Below are positions 26,315 to 34,564 of a stretch of DNA of 64,000 nucleotides, piece by piece (position 1 is the first letter of the stretch; every line of letters begins with the position of its first letter). The position numbers and the translations under genes were made by a program. Location: the NCBI GenBank assembly GCA_947626745.1, contig CANQTF010000012.1, positions 1 through 64,000 on the forward strand. Reading direction: 5' to 3'. The notes under the pieces were generated by a model. It ran no database searches. It was not told where the DNA came from and was given only the letters and a program-made list of their open reading frames with translations. Source of the DNA: an uncultured Lachnospiraceae bacterium (GTDB taxonomy: Bacteria; Bacillota; Clostridia; Lachnospirales; Lachnospiraceae).

Positions 26315-27409
26315 TTACATATCTTCCGGTGAATTGATCAGGCCATCTTCAAAATAATCATCCGTTTCTATAACCGGATAAATATCGTCTGCCTCTATCA
26401 TCGCAGAGGCCACGCCCCATGATAACCCGACACCAAACCCGCAAAGCAGCAAATTTAACTTTCGACCTGTTTCCTTTCCATAGGTTTCATTGATAGCCAA
26501 TGGAATCGACGCCACAGAGGTGTTTCCGTATTGATCCAGCACGACAGGCACTTTTTCTCTGTCCGCCTTGATCTTTCTGATAATCTGTTTCAGAATATAA
26601 CTGTTCGCCTGATGCAGCATCACCGCGTCATAATCATTGATGTCGTGATGTTGACTCTCTATATAGTCCTTTATGGCTCTCGGCACCTCTGAAAGCGTAA
26701 AATAAAACACCTCTTGACCGTTCATATTCCCGTTATACAGAGTTCTGACATTTCCATCCGCCCACTCCATAGGTTCATGGGACGCCCGCATATTGCGATA
26801 GCCCCCCCCCGGTACGATAATCGCTTTAAAGCCGCTGCCGTCCGTGCGCAGCATGCCGCTGATCTCGGATTCTTCCTGCGTTTTTTCCAAGAGCATGGCG
26901 CTGCCCGCCTCGCCCATGAGCATGACGATAGATCTGTCCTCCGGATAGCCGATCCGTCGTGAGGATTCTCCCACAACCACCAGCGCTTTCGTCTGATCCG
27001 ATGCTGACAACGCTGCACAGGCCGTCATGAGACCATAGACGAATCCGGAACAGCCAAGGCCAATGTCCATCGCGGCACATTCCTTAGACAGCCCCAGTCG
27101 ATGCTGCAGGACGCATGCCGTCGCAGGCTTCACATAATCAAAGGAGTGGGACACAAAGAAAAGTAATCCTATCTCATCTCTGTCGATTCCCTTTTCCGTC
27201 AACAGCTTTTCCGCCGCCGCGCAGCCCAGATCCGATGCTGTCTGCTTTTCATGCGTCTCCCGCAGCTGCTCGATGCCGGTCATCTTCTTATACCGCTCGA
27301 TCGTTTCGATGCCAAATTTGGGGATATAATCATCCACCTTCACCACTTTCGTAGGGACTGCGCTGGCAATTCCGGATATTTTGATTCCCCGATAGCTGAA
27401 ATAAGCCAT
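26315..27409 (-). CDS. 3-oxoacyl-ACP synthase III-like condensing enzyme (B)
   Basis: The 364-aa protein (start at 27409, behind GGAGG) has Cys120 in IGLGCSGFVYG, His266 in MLHQANSYIL and Asn296 in YGNTSVASIPL, so all three catalytic residues are present. A G9 tract codes for Pro-Gly-Gly-Gly (200-203) in VPGGGYRN; in this sequence the frame is intact. It is GC-richer than KASIII (A), so the two are not a simple recent duplication. It would supply the condensation step of the carrier-bound acyl chain. Confidence 0.92.
   Translation of the reverse strand: MAYFSYRGIKISGIASAVPTKVVKVDDYIPKFGIETIERYKKMTGIEQLRETHEKQTASDLGCAAAEKLLTEKGIDRDEIGLLFFVSHSFDYVKPATACVLQHRLGLSKECAAMDIGLGCSGFVYGLMTACAALSASDQTKALVVVGESSRRIGYPEDRSIVMLMGEAGSAMLLEKTQEESEISGMLRTDGSGFKAIIVPGGGYRNMRASHEPMEWADGNVRTLYNGNMNGQEVFYFTLSEVPRAIKDYIESQHHDINDYDAVMLHQANSYILKQIIRKIKADREKVPVVLDQYGNTSVASIPLAINETYGKETGRKLNLLLCGFGVGLSWGVASAMIEADDIYPVIETDDYFEDGLINSPEDM
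26802..26810 (-). repeat. G9 homopolymer inside KASIII (B) gene
   Basis: Nine C on the plus strand (G on the coding strand), coding for the Gly-Gly-Gly of the enzyme. The gene is in frame at nine. A one-base change would truncate the protein near residue 200. Confidence 0.9.
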
Positions 27410-27438
27410 GATATATTCCTCCGTTTCTATTTGATCCG

Positions 27439-28197
27439 TCAACAAGACGTGCTCCCGCCGTCAACAGACACGGAAGTCCCCGTCATATGCTTTGCGGCAT
27501 CCGACAGTAGAAAAACAACTGCGTTTGCTATGTCTTCCGGCTCTGCAATACCCAGATACTGCCTTTTCATTCTGCTCTGTGCATATTCAGACATAGCCAG
27601 CTGCTCTTTCCAGGATTCATACATTTCCGTTTTTACCCAAGATGGCCTTACCGTATTGATCCTAATATGCTTCTCTCCCAGTTCGACGGCCATGCTCCGA
27701 GAAGCAGCATCCATAGCCGCCTTTGACGCGCAGTAGGCGGTTTTGCCTTTGCTGCCAAACAGGGACGCGGCCGACGATATCCCTACGATACTCAGTCCGG
27801 AGTTGTGATATTTCTTTTTGGACAGTACTCTGATCATTTCGACATAGCCGAAAAAATTGACGTCCAAAATTTCCTTTATTTTCGCGTAGGTAGTGTTTTT
27901 CAACGGAAGCGTTGTTCCCACTCCCGCGCTGTATACCGCGCCGTCAAACGGGCCGCTCTCCTCTACCGTCTCCTCTATGACAGCCTCCACGCACTCCGGA
28001 TGCGACAAATCCATTCTTCTGTAACAGGCTCTCTCTCCAATCTCCCGGCAGACCGCCGCCAATTTCTCCTCATTCCGGGCTGCCAGAACGCATTGTGCGC
28101 CCACCTCGGCTGCCAAAACCGCAACTGCTCTTCCTATGCCCGATGAGGCTCCAACAATTAAAATCCGTTTTCCCTGCAGATCAACGATCGGCTCCAT
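27439..28197 (-). CDS. SDR-family oxidoreductase (FabG-like) 1
   Basis: The 252-aa protein has the Rossmann motif VGASSGIGRA, a serine near GISSAAS, the catalytic YCASK and INTVRPSWVKT. Classical SDR of FabG type that would reduce a 3-ketoacyl thioester with NADPH, or oxidise a sugar. The ATG at 28197 has a GGGAG site upstream, better than the one at 28242. It is adjacent to a second SDR and two carrier-protein genes. Confidence 0.9.
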   Translation of the reverse strand: MEPIVDLQGKRILIVGASSGIGRAVAVLAAEVGAQCVLAARNEEKLAAVCREIGERACYRRMDLSHPECVEAVIEETVEESGPFDGAVYSAGVGTTLPLKNTTYAKIKEILDVNFFGYVEMIRVLSKKKYHNSGLSIVGISSAASLFGSKGKTAYCASKAAMDAASRSMAVELGEKHIRINTVRPSWVKTEMYESWKEQLAMSEYAQSRMKRQYLGIAEPEDIANAVVFLLSDAAKHMTGTSVSVDGGSTSC

Positions 28198-28288
28198 CCG
28201 CCAACTCCCTTCCCTTATATCAACGAAAATCTTAACTATCACGAAACGTCCGGCAAAGGAAGGGCTGTTGTTCTGACAGACTCCTTAA

Positions 28289-29041
28289 TCAGCAGATCCG
28301 GCCGCCGTCCATTTCCAGATTTGCTCCGGTAATGAACTTTGCGGCGTCCGACAGGAGAAACGCGATCATATTCGCAATATCGATCGGCTCTCCCGGCCCC
28401 ATGAGTTGGTTGATCTTCAACTCCCCGAACACTTCATAGCCCTGCTGCAGCATTCTGGTGTTGACCATACCGGGCATCACACTGTTCACCCGGATTTTTT
28501 TCTTTGCCAGTTCCTTCGACATGGCCACAACCGACGCGTTTATGGCGGCCTTGCTGGCCGCGTAGGCGATCTGCCCCCTGTCGGCGGCTATCGCAGACAT
28601 GGAAGATACGGCAACGATACTTCCCCCGTTGTGATTCTTCCTAAAGGAATATTGCCTCGCCAGTTCCACAAAGGAATAGAAATTTGTCCGCATAAGCAGT
28701 TCCAGCAGATCGCAGTTCAGGTTTTTGATCGGCATTCTCACGCTGATTCCCGCGCAGTGTACCAGACCGTCCAGTTTCTTACCGTCGAAACCCACAGCCT
28801 CCTCGACAAGTCCCGCGATCCCGTCCGGTTGTGACAGGTCACATGTTATGAAATAGTGTTTTTTTCCACCCCCCCCCTCGGGCATATTCCCGAGGGTTTC
28901 CGTCAGGGCATTCTCATCCCGTCCGGTCAGCACCACGCTCGCGCCCATGCTTCCCAACAGCATGGCAGTCTCCCGTCCGATGCCGGAGGACGCGCCGGTG
29001 ACCAGTATCTTCCTGCCGGACAAGTCGATAATATTTTTCAC
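28289..29041 (-). CDS. SDR-family oxidoreductase (FabG-like) 2
   Basis: The 250-aa protein carries VTGASSGIGRE, AVSSMSA, catalytic YAASK and VNSVMPGMVNT; C-terminal GANLEMDGG is typical for FabG. An unusual glycine loop (residues 56-59) is encoded by a G9 tract after residue 54. It probably reduces a carrier-bound ketoacyl group. Two SDRs side by side may act on different chain lengths or one on a sugar. Confidence 0.9.
   Translation of the reverse strand: MKNIIDLSGRKILVTGASSGIGRETAMLLGSMGASVVLTGRDENALTETLGNMPEGGGGKKHYFITCDLSQPDGIAGLVEEAVGFDGKKLDGLVHCAGISVRMPIKNLNCDLLELLMRTNFYSFVELARQYSFRKNHNGGSIVAVSSMSAIAADRGQIAYAASKAAINASVVAMSKELAKKKIRVNSVMPGMVNTRMLQQGYEVFGELKINQLMGPGEPIDIANMIAFLLSDAAKFITGANLEMDGGRIC
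28869..28877 (-). repeat. G9 homopolymer inside SDR 2 gene
   Basis: Nine C on the plus strand (G on the coding strand), coding for a Gly-rich loop (residues 56-59). In frame as sequenced. Slippage would end the protein after about 60 residues. Confidence 0.9.
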
Positions 29042-29066
29042 AATACAACTCTCCCATTCACAGTTC

Positions 29067-29285
29067 CTACTGCATCAGCCCCAACAGATCGTTGACCGTG
29101 CCGCACGCTTTGAGCTGGGCGGCCGTGATCAGCTTACCGAAATGCTCGTCCACCATGGCGACGAAACTCAGATACGCCATGGAATCCCACTCTTCGATAC
29201 CGGAAAGATCCGTCTCCGGCGTCAGCGTACCTGCATCCAACTCCAGTTCCTCTTCAATCAACGCAATCTTTTCTTCAACCGTCAT
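29067..29285 (-). CDS. Acyl carrier protein 1
   Basis: The 72-aa acidic protein has the phosphopantetheine site IEEWDSMAYL with Ser35 and the four-helix ACP pattern. Its motif WDSM differs from FabF-cycle AcpP (DSL), so it is a dedicated carrier. Its paralogue at 31234 shares the EEKIALLEE start and the same serine position. Confidence 0.9.
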   Translation of the reverse strand: MTVEEKIALIEEELELDAGTLTPETDLSGIEEWDSMAYLSFVAMVDEHFGKLITAAQLKACGTVNDLLGLMQ

Positions 29286-29321
29286 TTTCGTTTTCTCCTT
29301 CCTATACCCAGACTATAGTTC

Positions 29322-29549
29322 TCATTCATCCAACAATTTTTGGATCAGGCTGTAGATCGCTTCCACAGAGTTGAAATTTTCCTCTACGATCTCTTCCACG
29401 GGGATGTCGATTTCATACGCCTCGTTCAATTCAGCCACCAGCGTGATGACATCAAAGGAATCCAGCACGCCGCTGTCGATCAGGTCTGTTTTCCCCTCGT
29501 ACACGACGCCCGGTTTTACCTCCTGCAGAATCTTCATCAGTTTTTCCAT
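29322..29549 (-). CDS. Carrier protein 2, DltC-like
   Basis: The 75-aa protein has LIDSGVLDSFDVITLV with attachment Ser31. The ILQEVKPG start and LDSFD site resemble D-alanyl carrier proteins and peptidyl carriers, unlike carriers 1 and 3. It is therefore the best candidate partner for the adenylating enzyme at 21756-23276. Confidence 0.88.
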   Translation of the reverse strand: MEKLMKILQEVKPGVVYEGKTDLIDSGVLDSFDVITLVAELNEAYEIDIPVEEIVEENFNSVEAIYSLIQKLLDE

Positions 29550-29651
29550 CGTTGCTCTCCTTTCCGCATATGCATAAAATGTTAATGCTATCTTTGAAAA
29601 GCCCGAAAATTCAGAGCTTTCTCAAAAACCGACCTCGTTCTTGTACAGACA

Positions 29652-31214
29652 TCACAGCGGGATATTCCCATGATATCTGTCACGGCGTTTCCGATGTTTC
29701 TTTTCCAGAGCCTTCAGCGCGCTGCAGAGCTTTTCCCTTGTTTCCTCCGGCAGGATGATCTCGTCAATGAAGCCGTTGGAGGCCGAAATATATGGACTTA
29801 TGAATTTATCGCGGTATTCCTGCACCAGTTTTTCTTTCTCACCCGCCGGATCCTCAGCTTGTGCCAGCCTTTTGGCATATACGATGCTGACGGCGCCTTC
29901 TTCTCCCATCACCGCCAGCTCCGCGATTGGCCATGCATAGACGAGATCAGCCCCCATTCCCTTGCTGTTCATGGCGATATAAGCGCCTCCGTAGGCCTTG
30001 CGCAGAATCAGGGTTATCTTCGGCACGTCCGCCTCGGAAAACGCGTACAGCAGCTTCGCCCCGTGTCGGATGATCCCTTTATGTTCCTGCTCCACGCTCG
30101 GCCAGAATCCGGGAACATCTGCAAGAACGATCAGCGGTATCCCGAAACAATCGCAAAAACGGACAAATCTGGCCGCCTTGTCACTGGAATCGGCATCCAG
30201 TGATCCTGCCAACACAGCCGGCTGGTTCGCAACGATGCCGCATACCTTTCCGTCCATTTTGGCAAACGCAATCACAATATTTCCGGCAAAATCCTTCTGT
30301 ATCTCAAGAACACTTCCCTGATCGGCCAGACAGGATATCACTTTCCGAATGTCATAAGGCAGCTTTTTATTGTCCGGTACGCACTCCTCCAGAAACCTTC
30401 CGACAGACCTGTTTGACGGACAGGATCTCCGGACGGTCTCCTCTTCCGCTCGTTTTCTGCCGTTATGATCCGGCAGATATTCCAGAAGCTTCCTCACGCC
30501 CTGCAGACAGCTTGCATCGTCCGGATACGTAAAGTGAGCCACACCACTGATTTCACTATGTACCTTGGCTCCGCCCAGTTCTTCCGTACCGACCTTGGTG
30601 CCGGTCACGGAATCGATCACCTTGGGGCCGGTTACAAACATATAGCTTGTTCGTTCTACCATAAAGATAAAATCGCAGATTGCGGGCGAATAGCATGCCC
30701 CGCCCGCGCAGGGTCCCATAATAACGGCGATCTGCGGAATAATTCCCGATGCTCTGGTATTCCTCAGAAAAATGCCGCTGTATCCGTTCAGCGAGCAGAC
30801 GCCTTCCTCGATTCTCGCGCCGCCGCTGTCATTGACCATAATAAACGGAACGCGCATCTCGAGTGCCATGTCCATAATGTCGATGATCTTGCGGGAATGA
30901 TATTCTCCCAGTGTACCGCCATGCACCGTAAAATCCTCCACTGCGACACAGACACATCTTCCGTCGATCTCGCCGTAACCGGTCACGACCCCGTCTCCCG
31001 GAATATGCCTCGTCGGTAGACAGATGTCGCGTTCATGGCTCTGCAGGAGCGTGTTGACTTCCGTAAAAGTGCCCTTGTCAAACAGGATCTCAATCCTCTC
31101 CCTGGCCGTAAGCTTACCCTGTGCATGCTGTCTGGCGATGCGTGCGTCGCCGCCGCCCGCATAGGCCTCTTTCCTCTTGTTCAGTAATTCTTCCCTGTAC
31201 CGCTTTTCCCACAT
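29652..31214 (-). CDS. Acyl-CoA carboxylase carboxyltransferase subunit (MmdA/PccB-like)
   Basis: The 520-aa protein has the two crotonase-fold halves of decarboxylase/carboxylase beta chains: LTARERIEILFD near the start, SGGARIEEG, GPCAGGACYSPA, and in the second half IADVPGFWPS (here VLADVPGFWP) and RKAYGGAYIAMNSK. Related enzymes transfer CO2 between biotin and propionyl-, acetyl- or other acyl-CoA, or decarboxylate them. Neither biotin carboxylase nor biotin carrier protein is encoded here, so it must borrow them or act as a decarboxylase/CoA-type transferase. It lies between carrier proteins 2 and 3. Confidence 0.88.
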   Translation of the reverse strand: MWEKRYREELLNKRKEAYAGGGDARIARQHAQGKLTARERIEILFDKGTFTEVNTLLQSHERDICLPTRHIPGDGVVTGYGEIDGRCVCVAVEDFTVHGGTLGEYHSRKIIDIMDMALEMRVPFIMVNDSGGARIEEGVCSLNGYSGIFLRNTRASGIIPQIAVIMGPCAGGACYSPAICDFIFMVERTSYMFVTGPKVIDSVTGTKVGTEELGGAKVHSEISGVAHFTYPDDASCLQGVRKLLEYLPDHNGRKRAEEETVRRSCPSNRSVGRFLEECVPDNKKLPYDIRKVISCLADQGSVLEIQKDFAGNIVIAFAKMDGKVCGIVANQPAVLAGSLDADSSDKAARFVRFCDCFGIPLIVLADVPGFWPSVEQEHKGIIRHGAKLLYAFSEADVPKITLILRKAYGGAYIAMNSKGMGADLVYAWPIAELAVMGEEGAVSIVYAKRLAQAEDPAGEKEKLVQEYRDKFISPYISASNGFIDEIILPEETREKLCSALKALEKKHRKRRDRYHGNIPL

Positions 31215-31233
31215 GGCGGCTTACTCCTTTTCC

Positions 31234-31452
31234 CTACTGTAAAGCATTCAGGATATCCTCTACGGTTATGAAGGAATTGATCCTCTCTCCGGTCAGCTTC
31301 ACGCCAAATTCATCTTCCGCCATCACCATAAGCGACAGTTTCGTCATAGAATCATAGCCGGGGATCTCGTCCAGCCGCATCGCCGGCGACAGCCCTCTGT
31401 CGTCGGCTTCCAGAACTTCTTCCAACAATGCTATTTTTTTCTCTTCAGACAC
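31234..31452 (-). CDS. Acyl carrier protein 3
   Basis: The 72-aa protein has the attachment motif IPGYDSMTKL with Ser35. It is a paralogue of carrier 1 by length and start. It lies 18 bases after the GT2-PglD gene and 19 before the carboxyltransferase gene, within one operon. Confidence 0.88.
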   Translation of the reverse strand: MSEEKKIALLEEVLEADDRGLSPAMRLDEIPGYDSMTKLSLMVMAEDEFGVKLTGERINSFITVEDILNALQ

Positions 31453-31469
31453 TTCTCTCTCCCATACCT

Positions 31470-33071
31470 CTACAACACGATACGATGCGCCGGATTACCC
31501 AGTACATGTGTGCCCGCTTTCACCTTCCAGAACACCATACTCCCCGGAGCGACCGTTGCCTTATCCTCTATCTTCATGTGTGCGCTGAGAAACGAACAGG
31601 CGCCCACCATGACTTCCTCTCCGATCTCACAGTATCCGGAAACCTGCGCACGCGGCATCAGGACCGTGTAATCCCCTGTTTTCACATGGTGGCCCAGCGC
31701 CGGCCCGTTTAAGAAACAGCCTTTCCCGAGACTCACATTCACGGACACATTGCTCAGCCTGGTAATCACGCATCCGTTTCCTACGGAGGACGTCGGCGGT
31801 ATCACTACCGCAGGATGGATCAGTGTTTCAAAGCGCACCCCTTCCGCCTCCATCTCCTCTTGGATCCTTCGCCTTGCCGCAGGCTGGCCAACCGTACAGA
31901 CACAGTACACTTCTTCCTTATGCTCCAGCAGCCAACCGGTATCGCCGAGAAGCGGATAGCCGTTGACGGACACACCCTCCTGATAATAGGCGGCATCCAC
32001 CACAAACCCTACCAAGCGATAAGTCTGGTGTGCTGCGTTGATCTGCTCCACCAGATAAGCCGTCTCGGCCCCCATCCCACCCGCTCCGTAGAGGACGAGC
32101 TGTTTTAAACACTCCGGATTCTGCTCTTTAGGCCTCTCCTCCGGCGCCTCGCCGCTGTCAACGATATAACGCGGAAGCCCTTGTTCCAGATATAGGATCC
32201 GCCAGACATATTCGCCCAGAATCACGAACGCAGCAAAAAAGAGGGCGGCGAACAAACACAGCAGCATACACAGAAGACCGATCCCCGTGCCGAAATCATC
32301 TCCGGACGCGGCGCAGAACGCCAAGCGGATGAGAAAAGAAACAGTCATAACGCCGCTTAGGGCTGCGGGAATCAAAAATATCCGCAGCGGAAACCGAGAA
32401 TAGTTCACAAAAACGCCCGACATTACATGAAATCTTTTTCTCCATGTATATCCTGATTTCCCGATTTTTCTGGCCTTTCTCTCGTACTCAACCGTTTTGA
32501 AACGGTATCCCGGCCACAGGACGCTAAGCTGCATGAAAGCGTTCGGCACATCGATTTGTCTGTATGTCTCGGCGACCTCTCTGTCCATAAGCCAGAAATC
32601 AAATCCGCCCGCCGGATAGTTCCGGTCAATCAGCTTGCGGATCAGCTTATGTGCCAGCTTGGAGGCCGCCTTCGAGAGTCCTCTTTCCTGACGGCTCTTT
32701 CTGGTGCCTATGACTAGCTTATACCCCTGCTCCCAATATCGCAGCATGTCCGCAAATAACTCGAACGGATCCTGCAGATCTGCGGAGATCACGCCGATCA
32801 CATCGCCCTTTGCAATGGCTACGCCGCACTTTACAGCGCTTCCCTGCCCGAAATTTCTGGTAAATCTGGCCGTGCGGATCCGTTCCGGATATTTCCGCCT
32901 GTATTCCTCCATTACCTGCCAGGAATGATCCGGAGAGCCGTCGCATACCAAGATCAATTCCGTATCGTAATCCGGAAACAGCTTCAGATGCTCTAGCATA
33001 TAAGGCAGGGTAACGGGAAGGTTTTTTTCATTTCCATATACCGGTATGACAACAGAGAATTTCTTTTTCAT
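31470..33071 (-). CDS. GT2 glycosyltransferase fused to PglD-like sugar acyltransferase
   Basis: Residues 1 to about 310 are a GT2 enzyme with SVVIPVYGNEKNLPVTLPYM, SADLQDP (DxD-like) and two C-terminal TM segments (about 225-300), as in polyprenyl-phosphate sugar transferases. From residue 323 the protein continues as a PglD/NeuD-type acyltransferase: Rossmann-like VLYGAGGMGAETAY, then a left-handed beta helix (ETLIHPAVVIPPTSSVGNG, catalytic-type GHH near 460). PglD enzymes acylate 4-amino sugars. The fusion couples sugar transfer and aminosugar acylation at the membrane, which fits the DegT aminotransferase upstream. Confidence 0.9.
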   Translation of the reverse strand: MKKKFSVVIPVYGNEKNLPVTLPYMLEHLKLFPDYDTELILVCDGSPDHSWQVMEEYRRKYPERIRTARFTRNFGQGSAVKCGVAIAKGDVIGVISADLQDPFELFADMLRYWEQGYKLVIGTRKSRQERGLSKAASKLAHKLIRKLIDRNYPAGGFDFWLMDREVAETYRQIDVPNAFMQLSVLWPGYRFKTVEYERKARKIGKSGYTWRKRFHVMSGVFVNYSRFPLRIFLIPAALSGVMTVSFLIRLAFCAASGDDFGTGIGLLCMLLCLFAALFFAAFVILGEYVWRILYLEQGLPRYIVDSGEAPEERPKEQNPECLKQLVLYGAGGMGAETAYLVEQINAAHQTYRLVGFVVDAAYYQEGVSVNGYPLLGDTGWLLEHKEEVYCVCTVGQPAARRRIQEEMEAEGVRFETLIHPAVVIPPTSSVGNGCVITRLSNVSVNVSLGKGCFLNGPALGHHVKTGDYTVLMPRAQVSGYCEIGEEVMVGACSFLSAHMKIEDKATVAPGSMVFWKVKAGTHVLGNPAHRIVL

Positions 33072-33091
33072 CCTTCCGTTTTCCTTTCCCT

Positions 33092-34561
33092 CTATCCGGC
33101 CAGAAATCTGTAGAACACACTCTCTCCGGTATCCACGGATTCATAAACGTTTCCCAGTACCCTGTCCGTTCCGACCGACTCCGACAGCGTCTGCTGTCCC
33201 GAAGAAGTATAGATACGCTCCGTTTCACTGATCGTCCTTTTGATCTCATGCATCGGCGTGACGGCTCCCGCCGTCAGCACAGCCAGAAGAAACAGGAAAG
33301 AAAGCCATTTTCTCCCCAGCAGAGAACGTTCCAGCGCATCCGTCACATAGAGATACAGGAGGATGAGGGCCGGAATACTTGCCCGCATACAGAAATTGTC
33401 TCCGCCGTACACATTCAGGACGGGACACAGGCACAACCAAGCCAGCAGCACATACAGAAGGGGATTTCTCTTCTGATAGCAATACACCGCCGCAAAAAAA
33501 CCACCCACTTCCACCAAAAGGGAAACCAGCCAGATCAGCCAGCCGCCGTTTCGCAGTTCTATCAATACGCCGTTCCCTTCGCCTCCCGGCGCCCGCAGCA
33601 GAAAAAGGCAGGACAGGATACCCACCACGCCGCCGCAGAGTACATTCTCCACGGTGATGCTGTCCCTCGCCAACCGCTTCCACCACGAAGCACGAAAACG
33701 CTTTTCACCGTAATCTCCTGCAAACATACGATAAAGACAGATCGGCACCATCCCGATGACCGGCAGGATGCAGCTTATGGCGGATACCGCCAAAAGCAGG
33801 GCAATACAGCGGTTGTCTCTCTGCAGACACAAAAGCACCGTGACCAGCCAAGCCGGAATGGCCTGATTAAAGACCCAAAAGAGCTGCGCCGTTGTACTGG
33901 TAAACTGAAACTGTGTCCACCATTCCAGATGCTGTGTAGGCTCAATCTCCGATAAGGAGATGCCGGACAGATACCAACCGACAATATCCGCACCGCTGAA
34001 GAAAATAAATACAAGCAACGGCCATATCTCGATCTTTCCTCTCAGGATGCATATCCCGTAATAAAAGAGTAAAATGCCGATATATGCCCACAGGATCTGA
34101 AAATAATACCCGCTCTGCAGTCCGAACAATTTTCCGGCCAAGGCCGGAATCAGCCAGAAACCCATGTAATAAGAATATCCTCTCGTCTGCGCTATGCCGT
34201 CTACCGTCACAGTCCGAATGACCGGCCATTTCTCTTCTACCAACATTTCAAACATGGCGTTACGCCAAACATGATCTTCATTCTGAAACGCTATCCCGCC
34301 GATGCCTGAAACGGCAACCCAGAAAAGCAAAATCAACGAAATCCAACACAGCCTCTGCCGTTCTTCGGCGCTCCACCGGCGACCGGTCCTTTCCGGCATT
34401 TTGCGAAGCATCCCACAGAACCCGCCTCCCGTACACACAACCGCGGGAACCGCATACAGCGGTTTGAGCCAGCCCAATGCAAAGACAAAAAACGGAAGAA
34501 AAAGATATAGATAAGCCGCTGCAAAATACCAATTTTTATCTGCTGTCTTCTTTACGTTCAT
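33092..34561 (-). CDS. Polytopic membrane protein, probable glycan polymerase or GT-C enzyme
   Basis: The 489-aa protein has about ten to eleven TM segments and large loops. No sure family motif is visible; size and position fit a GT-C glycosyltransferase or a Wzy-type polymerase, with the C-terminal soluble tail (ISETERIYTSSGQQ) outside. The downstream GT2-PglD gene follows after 20 bases and the upstream DegT gene ends 3 bases earlier, so the genes are cotranscribed. Confidence 0.7.
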   Translation of the reverse strand: MNVKKTADKNWYFAAAYLYLFLPFFVFALGWLKPLYAVPAVVCTGGGFCGMLRKMPERTGRRWSAEERQRLCWISLILLFWVAVSGIGGIAFQNEDHVWRNAMFEMLVEEKWPVIRTVTVDGIAQTRGYSYYMGFWLIPALAGKLFGLQSGYYFQILWAYIGILLFYYGICILRGKIEIWPLLVFIFFSGADIVGWYLSGISLSEIEPTQHLEWWTQFQFTSTTAQLFWVFNQAIPAWLVTVLLCLQRDNRCIALLLAVSAISCILPVIGMVPICLYRMFAGDYGEKRFRASWWKRLARDSITVENVLCGGVVGILSCLFLLRAPGGEGNGVLIELRNGGWLIWLVSLLVEVGGFFAAVYCYQKRNPLLYVLLAWLCLCPVLNVYGGDNFCMRASIPALILLYLYVTDALERSLLGRKWLSFLFLLAVLTAGAVTPMHEIKRTISETERIYTSSGQQTLSESVGTDRVLGNVYESVDTGESVFYRFLAG

Positions 34562-34564
34562 ATC

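Noticed and set aside
21756-29549. Dlt operon for D-alanylation of teichoic acid
   Set aside because: A DltA-like enzyme and DltC-like carrier are present, but DltD is absent and the only DltB-like sequence is a short remnant; the neighbours point to another product.
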